Virus record (IMG/VR): IMGVR_UViG_3300020711_000298
Coordinates: 36,981-100,980 of that record
Origin: a virus
Length of the DNA: 64,000 nucleotides
Strand: one strand, 5' to 3'
The notes under the pieces were generated by a model. It did no database searches. It was not told where the DNA came from and saw only the letters and a list, made by a program, of their open reading frames with translations. Shown one piece after another: positions 26,831 to 35,167 of this stretch. Position numbers and translations under genes: made by a program. Position 1 is the stretch's first letter. Each line of letters starts with the position of its first letter.

Positions 26831-27310
26831 ATGGGAAGATATATCTCAACAAAAACATTCGACAATTACTCTGTAGCCATCAGACAATGGAAAGCACAAC
26901 ACTCACACTGTCAGCTACTCCACGGTTATGGAATTTATTTTAAAGTATGGTTTGCCTCAAATGAACCAATGGAAGAAAATCAATTAGACGATATGAATTG
27001 GATTGTTGATTTCGGTGGCTTTAAAGCACCACCTAAAGGCAATGGTTTAAAAGACTGGATGGACTATATGTGGGATCATACCTTACTAATTGAAAAAGAC
27101 GATCCGTACCTTGATTTCTTCAAATCAGCCGAAATGGAAGGTTTATGCCATGTTCGAGTAATGGATAAAATGGGATGTGAAAGTCTAGCTAAATTAGTTT
27201 ATGACAAATTCAACGATGTATTATCTAAAACAGATGCTGGTCGTTGTAAAGTAATCAAAGTAGAATGCTTTGAACATGGAAAAAATTCATCAATTTATCA
27301 AGAAAATTAA
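26831..27310 (+). CDS. queD: 6-carboxytetrahydropterin synthase QueD
   Basis: 159 residues. HSHCQLLHGYG carries the catalytic Cys (27) and His zinc ligand; the usual HGH is HGY, as in some bacterial QueD proteins. 'MNWIVDFGGFK', 'WDHTLLIEKDDP' (as in DHxxLN) and the C-terminal 'KVECFEHGKNS' with Glu and His complete the PTPS/QueD pattern. It makes the carboxytetrahydropterin used by QueE, from the product of FolE, both encoded downstream. Confidence 0.9.
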   Translation: MGRYISTKTFDNYSVAIRQWKAQHSHCQLLHGYGIYFKVWFASNEPMEENQLDDMNWIVDFGGFKAPPKGNGLKDWMDYMWDHTLLIEKDDPYLDFFKSAEMEGLCHVRVMDKMGCESLAKLVYDKFNDVLSKTDAGRCKVIKVECFEHGKNSSIYQEN

Positions 27311-27322
27311 AACAAAATAAAT

Positions 27323-27547
27323 ATGAAAACAATTATCAGTAATGGAGTCTATCTTAGAGTAGATAATGAAGTGGCTGACCGTGAAGTATCATTCGGTCGA
27401 GCTAAATTTGCACCTAAATCCGAATGGAAGAAAAATGTTCGTGATATTAAACCAGAAGAAGTAGTTGTAGCCGAAGAAAAAGGTGAAAAAACTAAATCTA
27501 GAAAAGCTGAAAAAGCTCGTAAATTGAAAGCTAAACAAAGACAATAA
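27323..27547 (+). CDS. Small basic protein in deazaguanine operon
   Basis: 74 residues. The last 25 are nearly all Lys, Arg, Ala and Glu, a likely nucleic-acid-binding or disordered tail. No known domain. The next ATG overlaps its stop region (TAATG). Confidence 0.55.
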   Translation: MKTIISNGVYLRVDNEVADREVSFGRAKFAPKSEWKKNVRDIKPEEVVVAEEKGEKTKSRKAEKARKLKAKQRQ

Positions 27548-27810
27548 TGAAACAAAAAATTAAAGAGGCAGTTTTATTGTTTTTTATACAAATAGTAATG
27601 TATGGTTTACTATGTATAAATTTTAGAGCTGTAGCTCAAACCCAATATAATTTAGCAGCATTAACTGATTTTATGATTGGTAGCATGAGTTTCTTTATTA
27701 TAAGAAAAATAGCAAGATCTGAAGATGCTATTCACCAATGGATAGGATATGCCTTAGGGTGTGTTGCTGGATCTTATTTAGGTATTTACATTTCAACTTT
27801 ATTACATTAA
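27547..27810 (+). CDS. Small inner-membrane protein
   Basis: 87 residues with hydrophobic segments at ~8-27, ~38-53 and ~65-84. No motif recognised. Gene spacing is tight on both sides between the queD and queE genes; its job there is unknown. Confidence 0.55.
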   Translation: MKQKIKEAVLLFFIQIVMYGLLCINFRAVAQTQYNLAALTDFMIGSMSFFIIRKIARSEDAIHQWIGYALGCVAGSYLGIYISTLLH

Positions 27811-27814
27811 TATT

Positions 27815-28648
27815 ATGAGCAAAATTAACCCAAACAAACTATTAATCTCCAGCGACTTTTATAGCGTACAAGGAGAAGGCATATCATCTGGTATTCCATC
27901 ATATTTTGTTCGTTTAGGTTTATGTAACTTAACTTGTGGTATGAGCAATAAATTCCTCAACCAACTTGTTAAAGACAAAAAACTAGAAGACGGAGAAATA
28001 TTTGTAGGTGATCTACAAGCAGAAGGTAAAGCAACTTGGACTTGCGATTCTACATCACAATGGGCATGGAGAGGTGAAGACAAAGATTTTCAATATCTAA
28101 TCGACCAATGGAAAGAACAAGGTATCTATGACGATATTTTAAATGGTACAATTCATATTATTTGGACAGGTGGTGAACCTACAATTAAAGGACATCAAGA
28201 AGCTATTGTAAATTTTATTCAATATATGTGGGAATGTGATTCATATAATTATACCCCATTTCATGAAATAGAAACAAATGGAACAAACTATATTGAAGAT
28301 GAACTTTTAGAGTCATTAGACCAAATTAACTGCTCTCCAAAACTATCAAATTCCGGTTTATCAGTTAAACAGCGTATCAACCCAGAGGCTATTAAACGTA
28401 TAATGCAACATTCTAATTATCAATTTAAATTTGTAATTTCCAATGAAGAAGATGTACAAGAAATATTCCGTGATTTTATCATACCATTTAGCATACCTCT
28501 TGCCAACGTCGTTTGTATGCCAGGATTAGATGATGCTGCTAATTTTGAAGAACGAACTCGATTTGTTTTAGAGCTCGCTAAAAAATATCGCTTCCGCGGT
28601 CTTACACGACTGCATATAGCAGCATGGAACAAAACGCTCGACTGTTGA
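27815..28648 (+). CDS. queE: 7-carboxy-7-deazaguanine synthase QueE (radical SAM)
   Basis: 277 residues. 'FYSVQGEGISSGIPSYFVRL' and GLCNLTCG start the radical-SAM site (Cys37, Cys41). The third Cys appears to be Cys77 in TWTCDS, after an insertion of about 33 residues in the usual CxxxCxxC spacing. IWTGGEPTI, FHEIETNGT and 'INCSPKLSNSG' are typical QueE. It contracts the pterin ring to carboxy-deazaguanine, feeding QueC. Confidence 0.9.
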   Translation: MSKINPNKLLISSDFYSVQGEGISSGIPSYFVRLGLCNLTCGMSNKFLNQLVKDKKLEDGEIFVGDLQAEGKATWTCDSTSQWAWRGEDKDFQYLIDQWKEQGIYDDILNGTIHIIWTGGEPTIKGHQEAIVNFIQYMWECDSYNYTPFHEIETNGTNYIEDELLESLDQINCSPKLSNSGLSVKQRINPEAIKRIMQHSNYQFKFVISNEEDVQEIFRDFIIPFSIPLANVVCMPGLDDAANFEERTRFVLELAKKYRFRGLTRLHIAAWNKTLDC

Positions 28649-28687
28649 TATAGAAAATCAACTTATTAAAACATTAAACATATAGTT

Positions 28688-29119
28688 ATGATACTTCAGA
28701 ACCGAAAAGCATATTACAATTACCATATACTTGAAGAGTATATAGCAGGAATAATGCTAGTTGGTTCTGAAGTTAAATCTATTCGTAACCATGATATTAA
28801 TTTTAAAGATAGTTATATTTATATCAATAACAATGAAGTGTTTGTAAAGCAAATGTTTATAGGAAAATATAAACAAGCGGTACATACTAATCATGAAGAA
28901 GTTAGAGATAGAAAATTATTGTTAACTAAAAAACAAATACGAAACATTCAAAAACAGCTTCAAGTAACAGGTATTACATCTGTACCTTTAGAAATATTTG
29001 AAATGAGTGGTAAATTTAAAATTAAAATAGCAATAGTTAAAGGTAAAAAGTTATATGATAAACGTGATGCTATCAAAGAAAAAGATATTAAATTACAAAC
29101 TCAAAGAGAACTTACATAA
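28688..29119 (+). CDS. smpB: SmpB, tmRNA-binding protein
   Basis: 143 residues covering the whole SmpB pattern: N-R-KAYYNY, 'GIMLVGSEVKSIRNHDINFK', DSYIYINN, the 'YKQAVHTNHEEVRDRKLLL' block, 'GITSVPLEIFE', and a basic tail beginning KGKKLYDKRDAIKEKD. SmpB brings tmRNA to stalled ribosomes. A phage copy may keep ribosomes free, or hijack rescue, during infection. No tmRNA gene is seen in this window, so it would act with host tmRNA. The next gene overlaps its stop by one base. Confidence 0.92.
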   Translation: MILQNRKAYYNYHILEEYIAGIMLVGSEVKSIRNHDINFKDSYIYINNNEVFVKQMFIGKYKQAVHTNHEEVRDRKLLLTKKQIRNIQKQLQVTGITSVPLEIFEMSGKFKIKIAIVKGKKLYDKRDAIKEKDIKLQTQRELT

Positions 29120-29412
29120 TGACTATAAATCAACTTGAAAAATTAGCCAATAATAAAAATAAAGCATTATTATATTTTAATGCTGATTATTGTGATGCTT
29201 GCCATCAAACACATCCAATCATGGAACAAATTAAAGAATTAAAACCCGAATACATATTCTACAATTTGGATATAGATGATGCTGATAATGATGAAATATC
29301 AGAAATGCTTAAAATAGATTACATGCCTACTCTTATTATTATAAATGATGGTAGTATGAGAAAATATAAAGGTAAAAGAGAGATAGTTAAATATTTGGCA
29401 TCTCAAAAATAA
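29119..29412 (+). CDS. Second thioredoxin-like protein
   Basis: 97 residues. Active site 'LLYFNADYCDACHQTHPIM' (CDAC) and cis-Pro strand MPTLIIINDG. More divergent than the one at 26584. Starts at the smpB stop codon. Possible electron donor for ribonucleotide reductase. Confidence 0.82.
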   Translation: MTINQLEKLANNKNKALLYFNADYCDACHQTHPIMEQIKELKPEYIFYNLDIDDADNDEISEMLKIDYMPTLIIINDGSMRKYKGKREIVKYLASQK

Positions 29413-29446
29413 GTTATTATATTATTAGAAATAAAATTTATATTAA

Positions 29447-30082
29447 ATGGAGTTATTGAAAAAATCAAATGGTAGCTTACCACGCACGCAAGAAGAAATA
29501 AACAGCATGATTGAAGAAGCGGCTGTACATTATGGTAATTTTTTAAATGCTGTTGGTTTTGACTATAAAGCAGATCGCCAAACCGAAGATACACCTATGA
29601 GAGTTTCGAAGGCTTGGTTAAAAGATCTAATTGTAGGTTCAATTACAGATGAACCAAAAATCACAGTATTCCCTAATGATGAAGGATATAGTGGATTAGT
29701 AATCCAATCCGGTATTCCTATTGTTAGTATGTGCGCACATCACAATTTAGCATTTACAGGTTACGCTACTGTAGCTTATGTACCTGGTGAAAATGTAATT
29801 GGATTATCTAAATTAAATCGTATTGTAGAATGGTTTTCTCGCCGCCCACAAATGCAAGAATCATTAACACAACAAATTCATGATTATATTGCTGATAAAA
29901 TGAAATGTAATTCAGTAGCAGTAAGTATTGCTTGTAAACATACTTGTTGTTCACATAGAGGTATTAAACATCCTTCAGTAATGACCACAAATAAATTTAG
30001 TGGTGTGTTTATGGAAAAGGATAATTTAATTAGAGAAGAATTTTTACACGCAATTGAAACAAACGCCCCTGCTTTAAAATAA
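29447..30082 (+). CDS. folE: GTP cyclohydrolase I, FolE
   Basis: 211 residues. 'SMCAHHNLAFTGYATVAYVP' provides zinc Cys and catalytic His, 'VIGLSKLNRIVEWFSRRPQM' is the signature, and 'ACKHTCCSHRGIKHP' supplies the second zinc Cys region. It forms dihydroneopterin triphosphate, first step to QueD. It completes the FolE-QueD-QueE-QueC route to preQ0-type bases in this operon. Confidence 0.93.
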   Translation: MELLKKSNGSLPRTQEEINSMIEEAAVHYGNFLNAVGFDYKADRQTEDTPMRVSKAWLKDLIVGSITDEPKITVFPNDEGYSGLVIQSGIPIVSMCAHHNLAFTGYATVAYVPGENVIGLSKLNRIVEWFSRRPQMQESLTQQIHDYIADKMKCNSVAVSIACKHTCCSHRGIKHPSVMTTNKFSGVFMEKDNLIREEFLHAIETNAPALK

Positions 30083-30486
30083 TGAAAAAGATATATTTAA
30101 ACTGGGCTGGTATAGAATCATATATTGATACTTTAGCTTATAAAATAGCAGCAAGTGGAAAACAAGTAACAGTTATTCATGGATTGTCTAGAGGTGGATT
30201 GATACCCGCAGTATTATTATCTCACAAATTAGGTATTCCTTATGTAAATGATTGGCCTATACTTAAACATTTATATGATCCTAAAACAACACTAATAGTT
30301 GATGATATTTGCGACTCGGGTAAAACATTAAAACCTTATACTGATTATATTACAGTTACTCTTCATCACAAAACAACAGCTATTGTTGAGCCTACATTTT
30401 GGGTTAAAACAGTAGAAGAAAACGAATGGACTTGCTATCCTTGGGAAGATAAAGAATCACAAACAATTCAAGATTATAAACTATAA
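30082..30486 (+). CDS. Phosphoribosyltransferase
   Basis: 134 residues. Type I PRTase signature TLIVDDICDSGKTL, preceded by 'VIHGLSRGGLIPAVLLSHKLG', as in xanthine/hypoxanthine PRTases, which use PRPP to make nucleotides from purine bases. Overlaps the folE stop by one base. Base specificity cannot be read from sequence; salvage of guanine-like bases would fit the context. Confidence 0.8.
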   Translation: MKKIYLNWAGIESYIDTLAYKIAASGKQVTVIHGLSRGGLIPAVLLSHKLGIPYVNDWPILKHLYDPKTTLIVDDICDSGKTLKPYTDYITVTLHHKTTAIVEPTFWVKTVEENEWTCYPWEDKESQTIQDYKL

Positions 30487-30487
30487 T

Positions 30488-30649
30488 ATGCAACCTAAAG
30501 AATCAAAATCAAGTAGACACTTTATAATCAGTTTAATTAAATCAGTTACAAGGATATTTTCAGGATTATCTTTATGTTTTGGTTTATTACATTTAGCTGG
30601 AATATTTTTAATATTAGCTGAATTTTTAGGTATAGCAGAAGAATTTTAA
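30488..30649 (+). CDS. Small membrane protein (53 aa)
   Basis: Short gene starting 1 base after the PRTase stop and ending just before dUTPase. Polar, Lys-rich start, then two hydrophobic stretches (~16-31 and ~33-47) and an acidic end (AEEF). Supported by spacing and codon pattern only. Confidence 0.5.
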   Translation: MQPKESKSSRHFIISLIKSVTRIFSGLSLCFGLLHLAGIFLILAEFLGIAEEF

Positions 30650-30659
30650 AACAAATAAA

Positions 30660-31112
30660 ATGATAACAATATACGCACATAAAAACCACCCAGACGCAGT
30701 TATACCAACTGTAGCATATGGTTCAACATCAGCATGTTTTGATATAACATGCACTGAAACAACAACAATTCCTGCTAGAGGTAAAGCAGTAGTACCCAAT
30801 GGTTTAAATCTAACAATTCCGGATAGTTTAAATTATTGGATGCAAATTCAATTACGTTCTAGTAAAGGTTTCAAACATGATTTGGTACCTCATTACGGAA
30901 CAGTAGATGCTGGTTATACAGGAAATTTAGGTATTAAAGTTTACAACTTAGGTGATACTGACGTAGTAATTGAAAAAGGTGAAAAATACGCTCAAATAGC
31001 TGTTATTGAAAGACCTGAATATGAAATTATTGAACTAAACAATCAAGAATTTGAATCATTTAAAACAACTCAACTTCGTGGAGATAGCGGATTTGGTTCA
31101 AGTGGAAAATAA
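30660..31112 (+). CDS. dut: dUTPase
   Basis: 150 residues, standard trimeric dUTPase length. Motifs in order: 'YGSTSACFDITC', 'MQIQLRSSKGFKHDLV', 'HYGTVDAGYTGNLGIKVYN', 'EKYAQIAVIERP' and the C-terminal 'RGDSGFGSSGK' that closes the active site. It removes dUTP and supplies dUMP to the ThyA encoded at the right edge. Confidence 0.95.
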   Translation: MITIYAHKNHPDAVIPTVAYGSTSACFDITCTETTTIPARGKAVVPNGLNLTIPDSLNYWMQIQLRSSKGFKHDLVPHYGTVDAGYTGNLGIKVYNLGDTDVVIEKGEKYAQIAVIERPEYEIIELNNQEFESFKTTQLRGDSGFGSSGK

Positions 31113-31134
31113 ACAATTAAAATAAATATAAATT

Positions 31135-31407
31135 ATGAGAAGTACAAAAGAAATCATTGCTGACCTAAGACATAATATTGAATGGTCTCAACCAAACATT
31201 AGACATAATGCTTTAGTTACTTTAGTTAATGAATTAGAACAAGCATTAGATTCAACTCCAAAAACAATAATTCACCCCCCGGTTGCAGTAAATGAAATAC
31301 CATTAACTCCTACAGTTGAAATAGTAGAAGCAAATGAAGAGCCAACCACTCAGGATGAATCAACTACTCCTAAAAAAGGTAGAAAACCATCATCAAATAA
31401 TCCTTAA
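31135..31407 (+). CDS. Hypothetical protein before the polymerase gene
   Basis: 90 residues: a helical first half and a Pro/Thr/Glu-rich, probably disordered second half ending in basic KKGRKPSSNN. No domain recognised. Followed by a terminator. Confidence 0.5.
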   Translation: MRSTKEIIADLRHNIEWSQPNIRHNALVTLVNELEQALDSTPKTIIHPPVAVNEIPLTPTVEIVEANEEPTTQDESTTPKKGRKPSSNNP

Positions 31408-31425
31408 AAAAATAGAGTTCAAAAA

Positions 31426-31457
31426 TTTAGAGCCCCATAAGGGGCTTCTTATATTTA
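31426..31457 (+). promoter_or_regulatory. Candidate -33/-7 promoter for DNA polymerase, overlapping a terminator
   Basis: TTTA at 31426-31429 (one mismatch to TTTG), 20 bases, TATATTTA at 31450-31457. The spacer is occupied by the terminator hairpin. The polymerase ATG is at 31467. Confidence 0.4.
31430..31452 (+). terminator. Rho-independent terminator before polymerase gene
   Basis: AGCCCC (31431-31436), ATAA loop, GGGGCT (31441-31446), then TCTTATATTT. Confidence 0.75.
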
Positions 31458-31466
31458 ACTAATATT

Positions 31467-33350
31467 ATGTATCAATCAATATATTATTCACATAACGGAG
31501 ATGATAAAGGTACTTGTTACCTTAGAGATGATAAAAAAGGATGGAGTGAATTTAAATATAAACCTACAGTTTATAAATTAGATCATGAAGGTGAATATGA
31601 AACATTATTTGGTGATAGATGTTCTCCAATTCAAGGAAAATTTGATTGGAATGATCCTACTGTATTAGAAAAAGATATTCAAAAAGAATTAGCTATATTA
31701 AGAGATCTATATTATAAAGATGATTTTGCTCCTGAAAAACATAATATAGTTTATTTCGATATTGAGATTGAAATATTAGGTACTTTAAATCCTCAAACTG
31801 TTAGAGAAGCAAACGCTCAAATGACATCAGTAGCTATTATAGATGTTTCTACTAATAAAAAATATTGTTATATTGTAGATGAATCTAAAGTTATTGAATA
31901 TGTAGACAAAGATAATAAAGAAATCATACCATGTATTAATGAAAAAGATTTATTAAGTAAATTTTTAACTAAATGGGTTGAGTTAGATCCTACTATTATA
32001 GTTGGTTATAATAGTGATTTCTTTGATATTCCATACACTTACTTTAGAATTAAAAAAATACTAGGAGAAGATATGGCTTTATTTTTATCTCCTATTAAAA
32101 AAATAAATGATAATATTTATAACTCATATTCACCAATAACAATAGGAGGTGTGAATAGTCTTGATTATATGCTTTTAGTTAAAAAGTATATCATGAAAGA
32201 AGAATCATCTTATAAATTAAATGATATAGGATTAAAATATGCTAAATTAGGTAAAGTCGAATATAATGGCTCATTAGATAAACTATTTAAAGACAACCCA
32301 GATAAATTTATTGAATATAATCTTCGAGATGTTGAAATTATTGAGGCTTTAGAAAACAAATTACAATTTATCAAATTAACAGTTTTAATATGCCATTTAT
32401 GCCATGTACCTTATGAATCAATATATTATAATACAGTATTAAATGAAGGTGCTATATTAACATATTTAAAACGTAAAAATATAATATCACCTAATAAACC
32501 AACAACTACAAATAAAAATATTAAAGAATTAAATATAGGTGATGAAGTACAACACCAGCGAGGAACTCCAACTGTTGAAGGTGTGATTACTTATATAGAT
32601 GAAACAACTAATAAAGCTCAAGTTAGGACTAAAGCTAATACTTTAAAAGAAAGAAGTTTAAAATCAATAAGAAGAAAAGAATCATACGCTGGAGGATATT
32701 TATTAGAACCTAAACCTGGATTATACTCATATGTAAGTGATTCTGACTTTACTAGTCTATACCCAAGTATTATTAAATCTTTAAATTTAGGGATTGAAAC
32801 ATTAATAGGTAGAATTGTAACTAAAACTAATTATGAACAATATAATTCTTTAGAAAAATTAAAAGAAAAGGATCCTGAAGAAATAATTCATTTAGAAAAA
32901 TTAGATATTAAAACATATAATTTAAAACCTGGTAAAGTTAAAATAAAAGATTTAATAGAATTAATTGAAGAAAACAATTGGTCAATATCAGCTAGTGGAG
33001 CATTTTATAGAAATGATATTAAAAGTATATCATGTGAAGTATTGGAAGATTGGTTTGGAAAACGAGAACATTATAGAGGATTAAAAAAACAAGCAGGTAA
33101 AAAAGAAGATTGGGAAAATTATAAATTATATGATTTGTATCAAATGGCATTTAAAATCTTACAAAATGCACTTTATGGTACTTATGCTATAAATGGATGG
33201 AGATATACTGATGGGTATAAAATATGTTCTGCTTCTATTACAAATAGTGGTCAACGATTAGTTAAATCTAGTATAATTTATGCTGATAATTTAATTGAAG
33301 AATATATTAATACAGATGTAGAAAAATTAAAAAAATTACTAAATTTATAA
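31467..33350 (+). CDS. DNA polymerase family B, N-terminal part (exonuclease, palm motif A, fingers)
   Basis: 627 residues, like the first two thirds of T4 gp43. Exonuclease motifs: YFDIEIE, 'NSDFFDIPYTYF', YNLRDVEIIE. Polymerase motif A is SDSDFTSLYPSI and motif B is 'KILQNALYGTYA'. Motif C is missing because the frame ends at TAA 33348, just after an A7 run; it lies on the next gene. About 50 residues before motif A (~350-400, NIGDEVQHQRGTP to SIRRK) form an insertion absent from T4 gp43. A -1 shift at the A7 run would extend the protein by ~35 residues. Confidence 0.92.
   Translation: MYQSIYYSHNGDDKGTCYLRDDKKGWSEFKYKPTVYKLDHEGEYETLFGDRCSPIQGKFDWNDPTVLEKDIQKELAILRDLYYKDDFAPEKHNIVYFDIEIEILGTLNPQTVREANAQMTSVAIIDVSTNKKYCYIVDESKVIEYVDKDNKEIIPCINEKDLLSKFLTKWVELDPTIIVGYNSDFFDIPYTYFRIKKILGEDMALFLSPIKKINDNIYNSYSPITIGGVNSLDYMLLVKKYIMKEESSYKLNDIGLKYAKLGKVEYNGSLDKLFKDNPDKFIEYNLRDVEIIEALENKLQFIKLTVLICHLCHVPYESIYYNTVLNEGAILTYLKRKNIISPNKPTTTNKNIKELNIGDEVQHQRGTPTVEGVITYIDETTNKAQVRTKANTLKERSLKSIRRKESYAGGYLLEPKPGLYSYVSDSDFTSLYPSIIKSLNLGIETLIGRIVTKTNYEQYNSLEKLKEKDPEEIIHLEKLDIKTYNLKPGKVKIKDLIELIEENNWSISASGAFYRNDIKSISCEVLEDWFGKREHYRGLKKQAGKKEDWENYKLYDLYQMAFKILQNALYGTYAINGWRYTDGYKICSASITNSGQRLVKSSIIYADNLIEEYINTDVEKLKKLLNL
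33329..33335 (+). other. A_AAA_AAA slippery heptamer at polymerase split
   Basis: In zero frame the bases read A AAA AAA, the classic -1 slippery form. The -1 frame then continues KKITKFITETNNNYSIISK and on to KWKYK, stopping at 33437-33439. Those residues look more protein-like than the zero-frame reading of the same bases. No clear downstream stem-loop was seen. Confidence 0.45.
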
Positions 33351-33413
33351 CAGAAACTAATAATAATTATTCTATTATATCTAAGGTATGTAGGGATATT
33401 TTTTCTCAAACTA

Positions 33414-34352
33414 ATGATTATAAATGGAAATATAAATAATATGGAAGATTTCAATCCTAAATATGTAATTGCTAGTGATACAGATAGTATGTATATCTGC
33501 TTAGAATTACTATTAAAAAAATTATACCCTAATTTGAACGAAATGGATGAAGATGAAAAAATTAATAATCTAATTAAAATATCTAAACATCTTCAGGATA
33601 AATTTAATGAAAACTTAAGAGATATATCAAAACGAGTTTTTAATATTAATAAAAAACATTATTTTGAATTAAAACAAGAAGTAATAGTTAAAAGAGCATA
33701 CTGGTCAGGTAAACGAAGATATGCTATGTGGGTTGTTAATAAAGAAGGTGTACCAATACCTGCTGACCATAAAGATGCTTTTGATATGAAAGGTTTAGAT
33801 ATAATGAAATCTAACTTTCCTCCATTATTTAGAGATTTTGGTGAAAATTTAATTAAAAAAATTCTATTTGATACTCCTAAACCTGAAATAGATAAATTTA
33901 TTTTGGATTGGAAAAAATCATTAGATTTAATAGATTGGAAAAAATTATTAAAACCTACTGGTCTAAAAAAACTAGATGAATATATTAGTAAAAAACCAGA
34001 CGCAGGTGAAATATTTTCTAAATTAGCTTTAAAATGCCCTGTTAATACTAAAGCAGCAATATACACAAATGACCTATTAAAATTTAAAAAACTAAATAAA
34101 AAATATCAACAATTCCAGATAGGTGATAAAATGTATATAGCTTATTTAAAAGAAAACCCATACCGAATAGATGTGTTAGGAATTAATGGATATGATGATG
34201 CTCCTGAAATTTTAGAGTTTGTTGAAAAATATATTGATAGAAATCAAATGTTTGAATCTGTTATTAAAAATAAAATAGAAAACCTATTTGCTGATTTAAA
34301 TTGGGGTATGCCTATATTTAATGAAAAAGTAAATAAATTCTTTAAATTCTAA
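33414..34352 (+). CDS. DNA polymerase family B, C-terminal part (palm motif C, thumb)
   Basis: 312 residues. Motif C is VIASDTDSMYICLE; 'VIVKRAYWSGKRRYAMWVVN' is the thumb KKRY-type motif, and the rest follows the end of T4 gp43. ATG 33414 opens the frame, but homology appears to begin at ATG 33441 (MEDFNPKYV). The two parts probably associate into one polymerase, as in T4-like Aeromonas phages with split gene 43. A paired indel, or a sequence error in the A7 run, is the alternative. Confidence 0.88.
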   Translation: MIINGNINNMEDFNPKYVIASDTDSMYICLELLLKKLYPNLNEMDEDEKINNLIKISKHLQDKFNENLRDISKRVFNINKKHYFELKQEVIVKRAYWSGKRRYAMWVVNKEGVPIPADHKDAFDMKGLDIMKSNFPPLFRDFGENLIKKILFDTPKPEIDKFILDWKKSLDLIDWKKLLKPTGLKKLDEYISKKPDAGEIFSKLALKCPVNTKAAIYTNDLLKFKKLNKKYQQFQIGDKMYIAYLKENPYRIDVLGINGYDDAPEILEFVEKYIDRNQMFESVIKNKIENLFADLNWGMPIFNEKVNKFFKF

Positions 34353-34384
34353 TTTGGCTAATTAAAAAACATTAATTATATTAA
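34353..34384 (+). promoter_or_regulatory. -33/-7 promoter for sliding clamp
   Basis: TTTGGCT with TTTG at 34353-34356, 20 bases, TATATTA at 34377-34383. The clamp ATG is at 34391, so the leader is very short. Confidence 0.6.
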
Positions 34385-34390
34385 TATTAT

Positions 34391-35131
34391 ATGATAGAAA
34401 AATTAACCTTAATATCAGTCATTTCAAAATATTACCTTAATGGAATGGTAGAGGCTGTTCGTTGGGATATAAAAGATAAGAACTTAAATATCAAATTTAC
34501 AGCTCCATCTAAAGAAATGATAGGTAATATAACTTATAAAAATATACCTCTTGAAGATTCCATAATAGGAATAAGTAATACTACTCAATTAAATAAATTA
34601 TTACATATAACAAGTGGTTATTTAGATTTAAAATACACTAAACAAAATAAATTATTTACTAAACTTATTATATCTGATAAACAATTTACTGTTAATTATG
34701 CTTTAGCAGATTTAATGATTATACCTAAAAGTGGTGATTTAAATGGTGATATTTTATTTAATATTGAAGCAAAATTAGATAATGAGAGTATAAGTGCTAT
34801 TGTGAAAGCAAAAACAGCTTTATCTGAAAGTGAAACAGTATTAATTAAACCAACATTAAATGATGATGGTGATTATCAAATAGAAATGGAATTTGGAGGT
34901 AATATTGAATACGCTAATAAAGTATCATTTTTTATTCCAAATATAATGACAAATAATGTACCTGATAATTTTAAAGTTTATTATAATTCAAACATGATTA
35001 AAGAAATTATGTATTGTAATAGAGATATGGTATTAGGAAACATATCTATAAATTTAGATGGTTTAATGAAATTAGAATTTGAAAGTAAAGATTTAAAAAG
35101 TACTTATTACCTTGTTGCTAAGGAAATATAA
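34391..35131 (+). CDS. Sliding clamp, gp45-like
   Basis: 246 residues (T4 gp45 is 228). Alternating strands and helices in two similar halves with 'LNKLLHITSGYLDLKY' and a C-terminal 'GLMKLEFESKDLKSTYYLV', as in T4-type trimeric clamps. No catalytic motif is expected. Position between polymerase and clamp-loader genes matches T4-type replisome clusters. It tethers polymerase to DNA and, in T4, also activates late transcription. Confidence 0.82.
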   Translation: MIEKLTLISVISKYYLNGMVEAVRWDIKDKNLNIKFTAPSKEMIGNITYKNIPLEDSIIGISNTTQLNKLLHITSGYLDLKYTKQNKLFTKLIISDKQFTVNYALADLMIIPKSGDLNGDILFNIEAKLDNESISAIVKAKTALSESETVLIKPTLNDDGDYQIEMEFGGNIEYANKVSFFIPNIMTNNVPDNFKVYYNSNMIKEIMYCNRDMVLGNISINLDGLMKLEFESKDLKSTYYLVAKEI

Positions 35132-35144
35132 GATCATATATTTA
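35114..35144 (+). promoter_or_regulatory. Candidate promoter for groES-groEL
   Basis: GTTG at 35114-35117, 19 bases, TATATTTA at 35137-35144. The groES ATG is at 35168. Confidence 0.4.
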
Positions 35145-35167
35145 TATCAAATAAAAAGTTATATAAA

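Noticed and set aside
33351-33413. Group I intron or homing insertion splitting the polymerase gene
   Set aside because: The gap is only ~60 bases, too short for an intron, and no nuclease gene is present.
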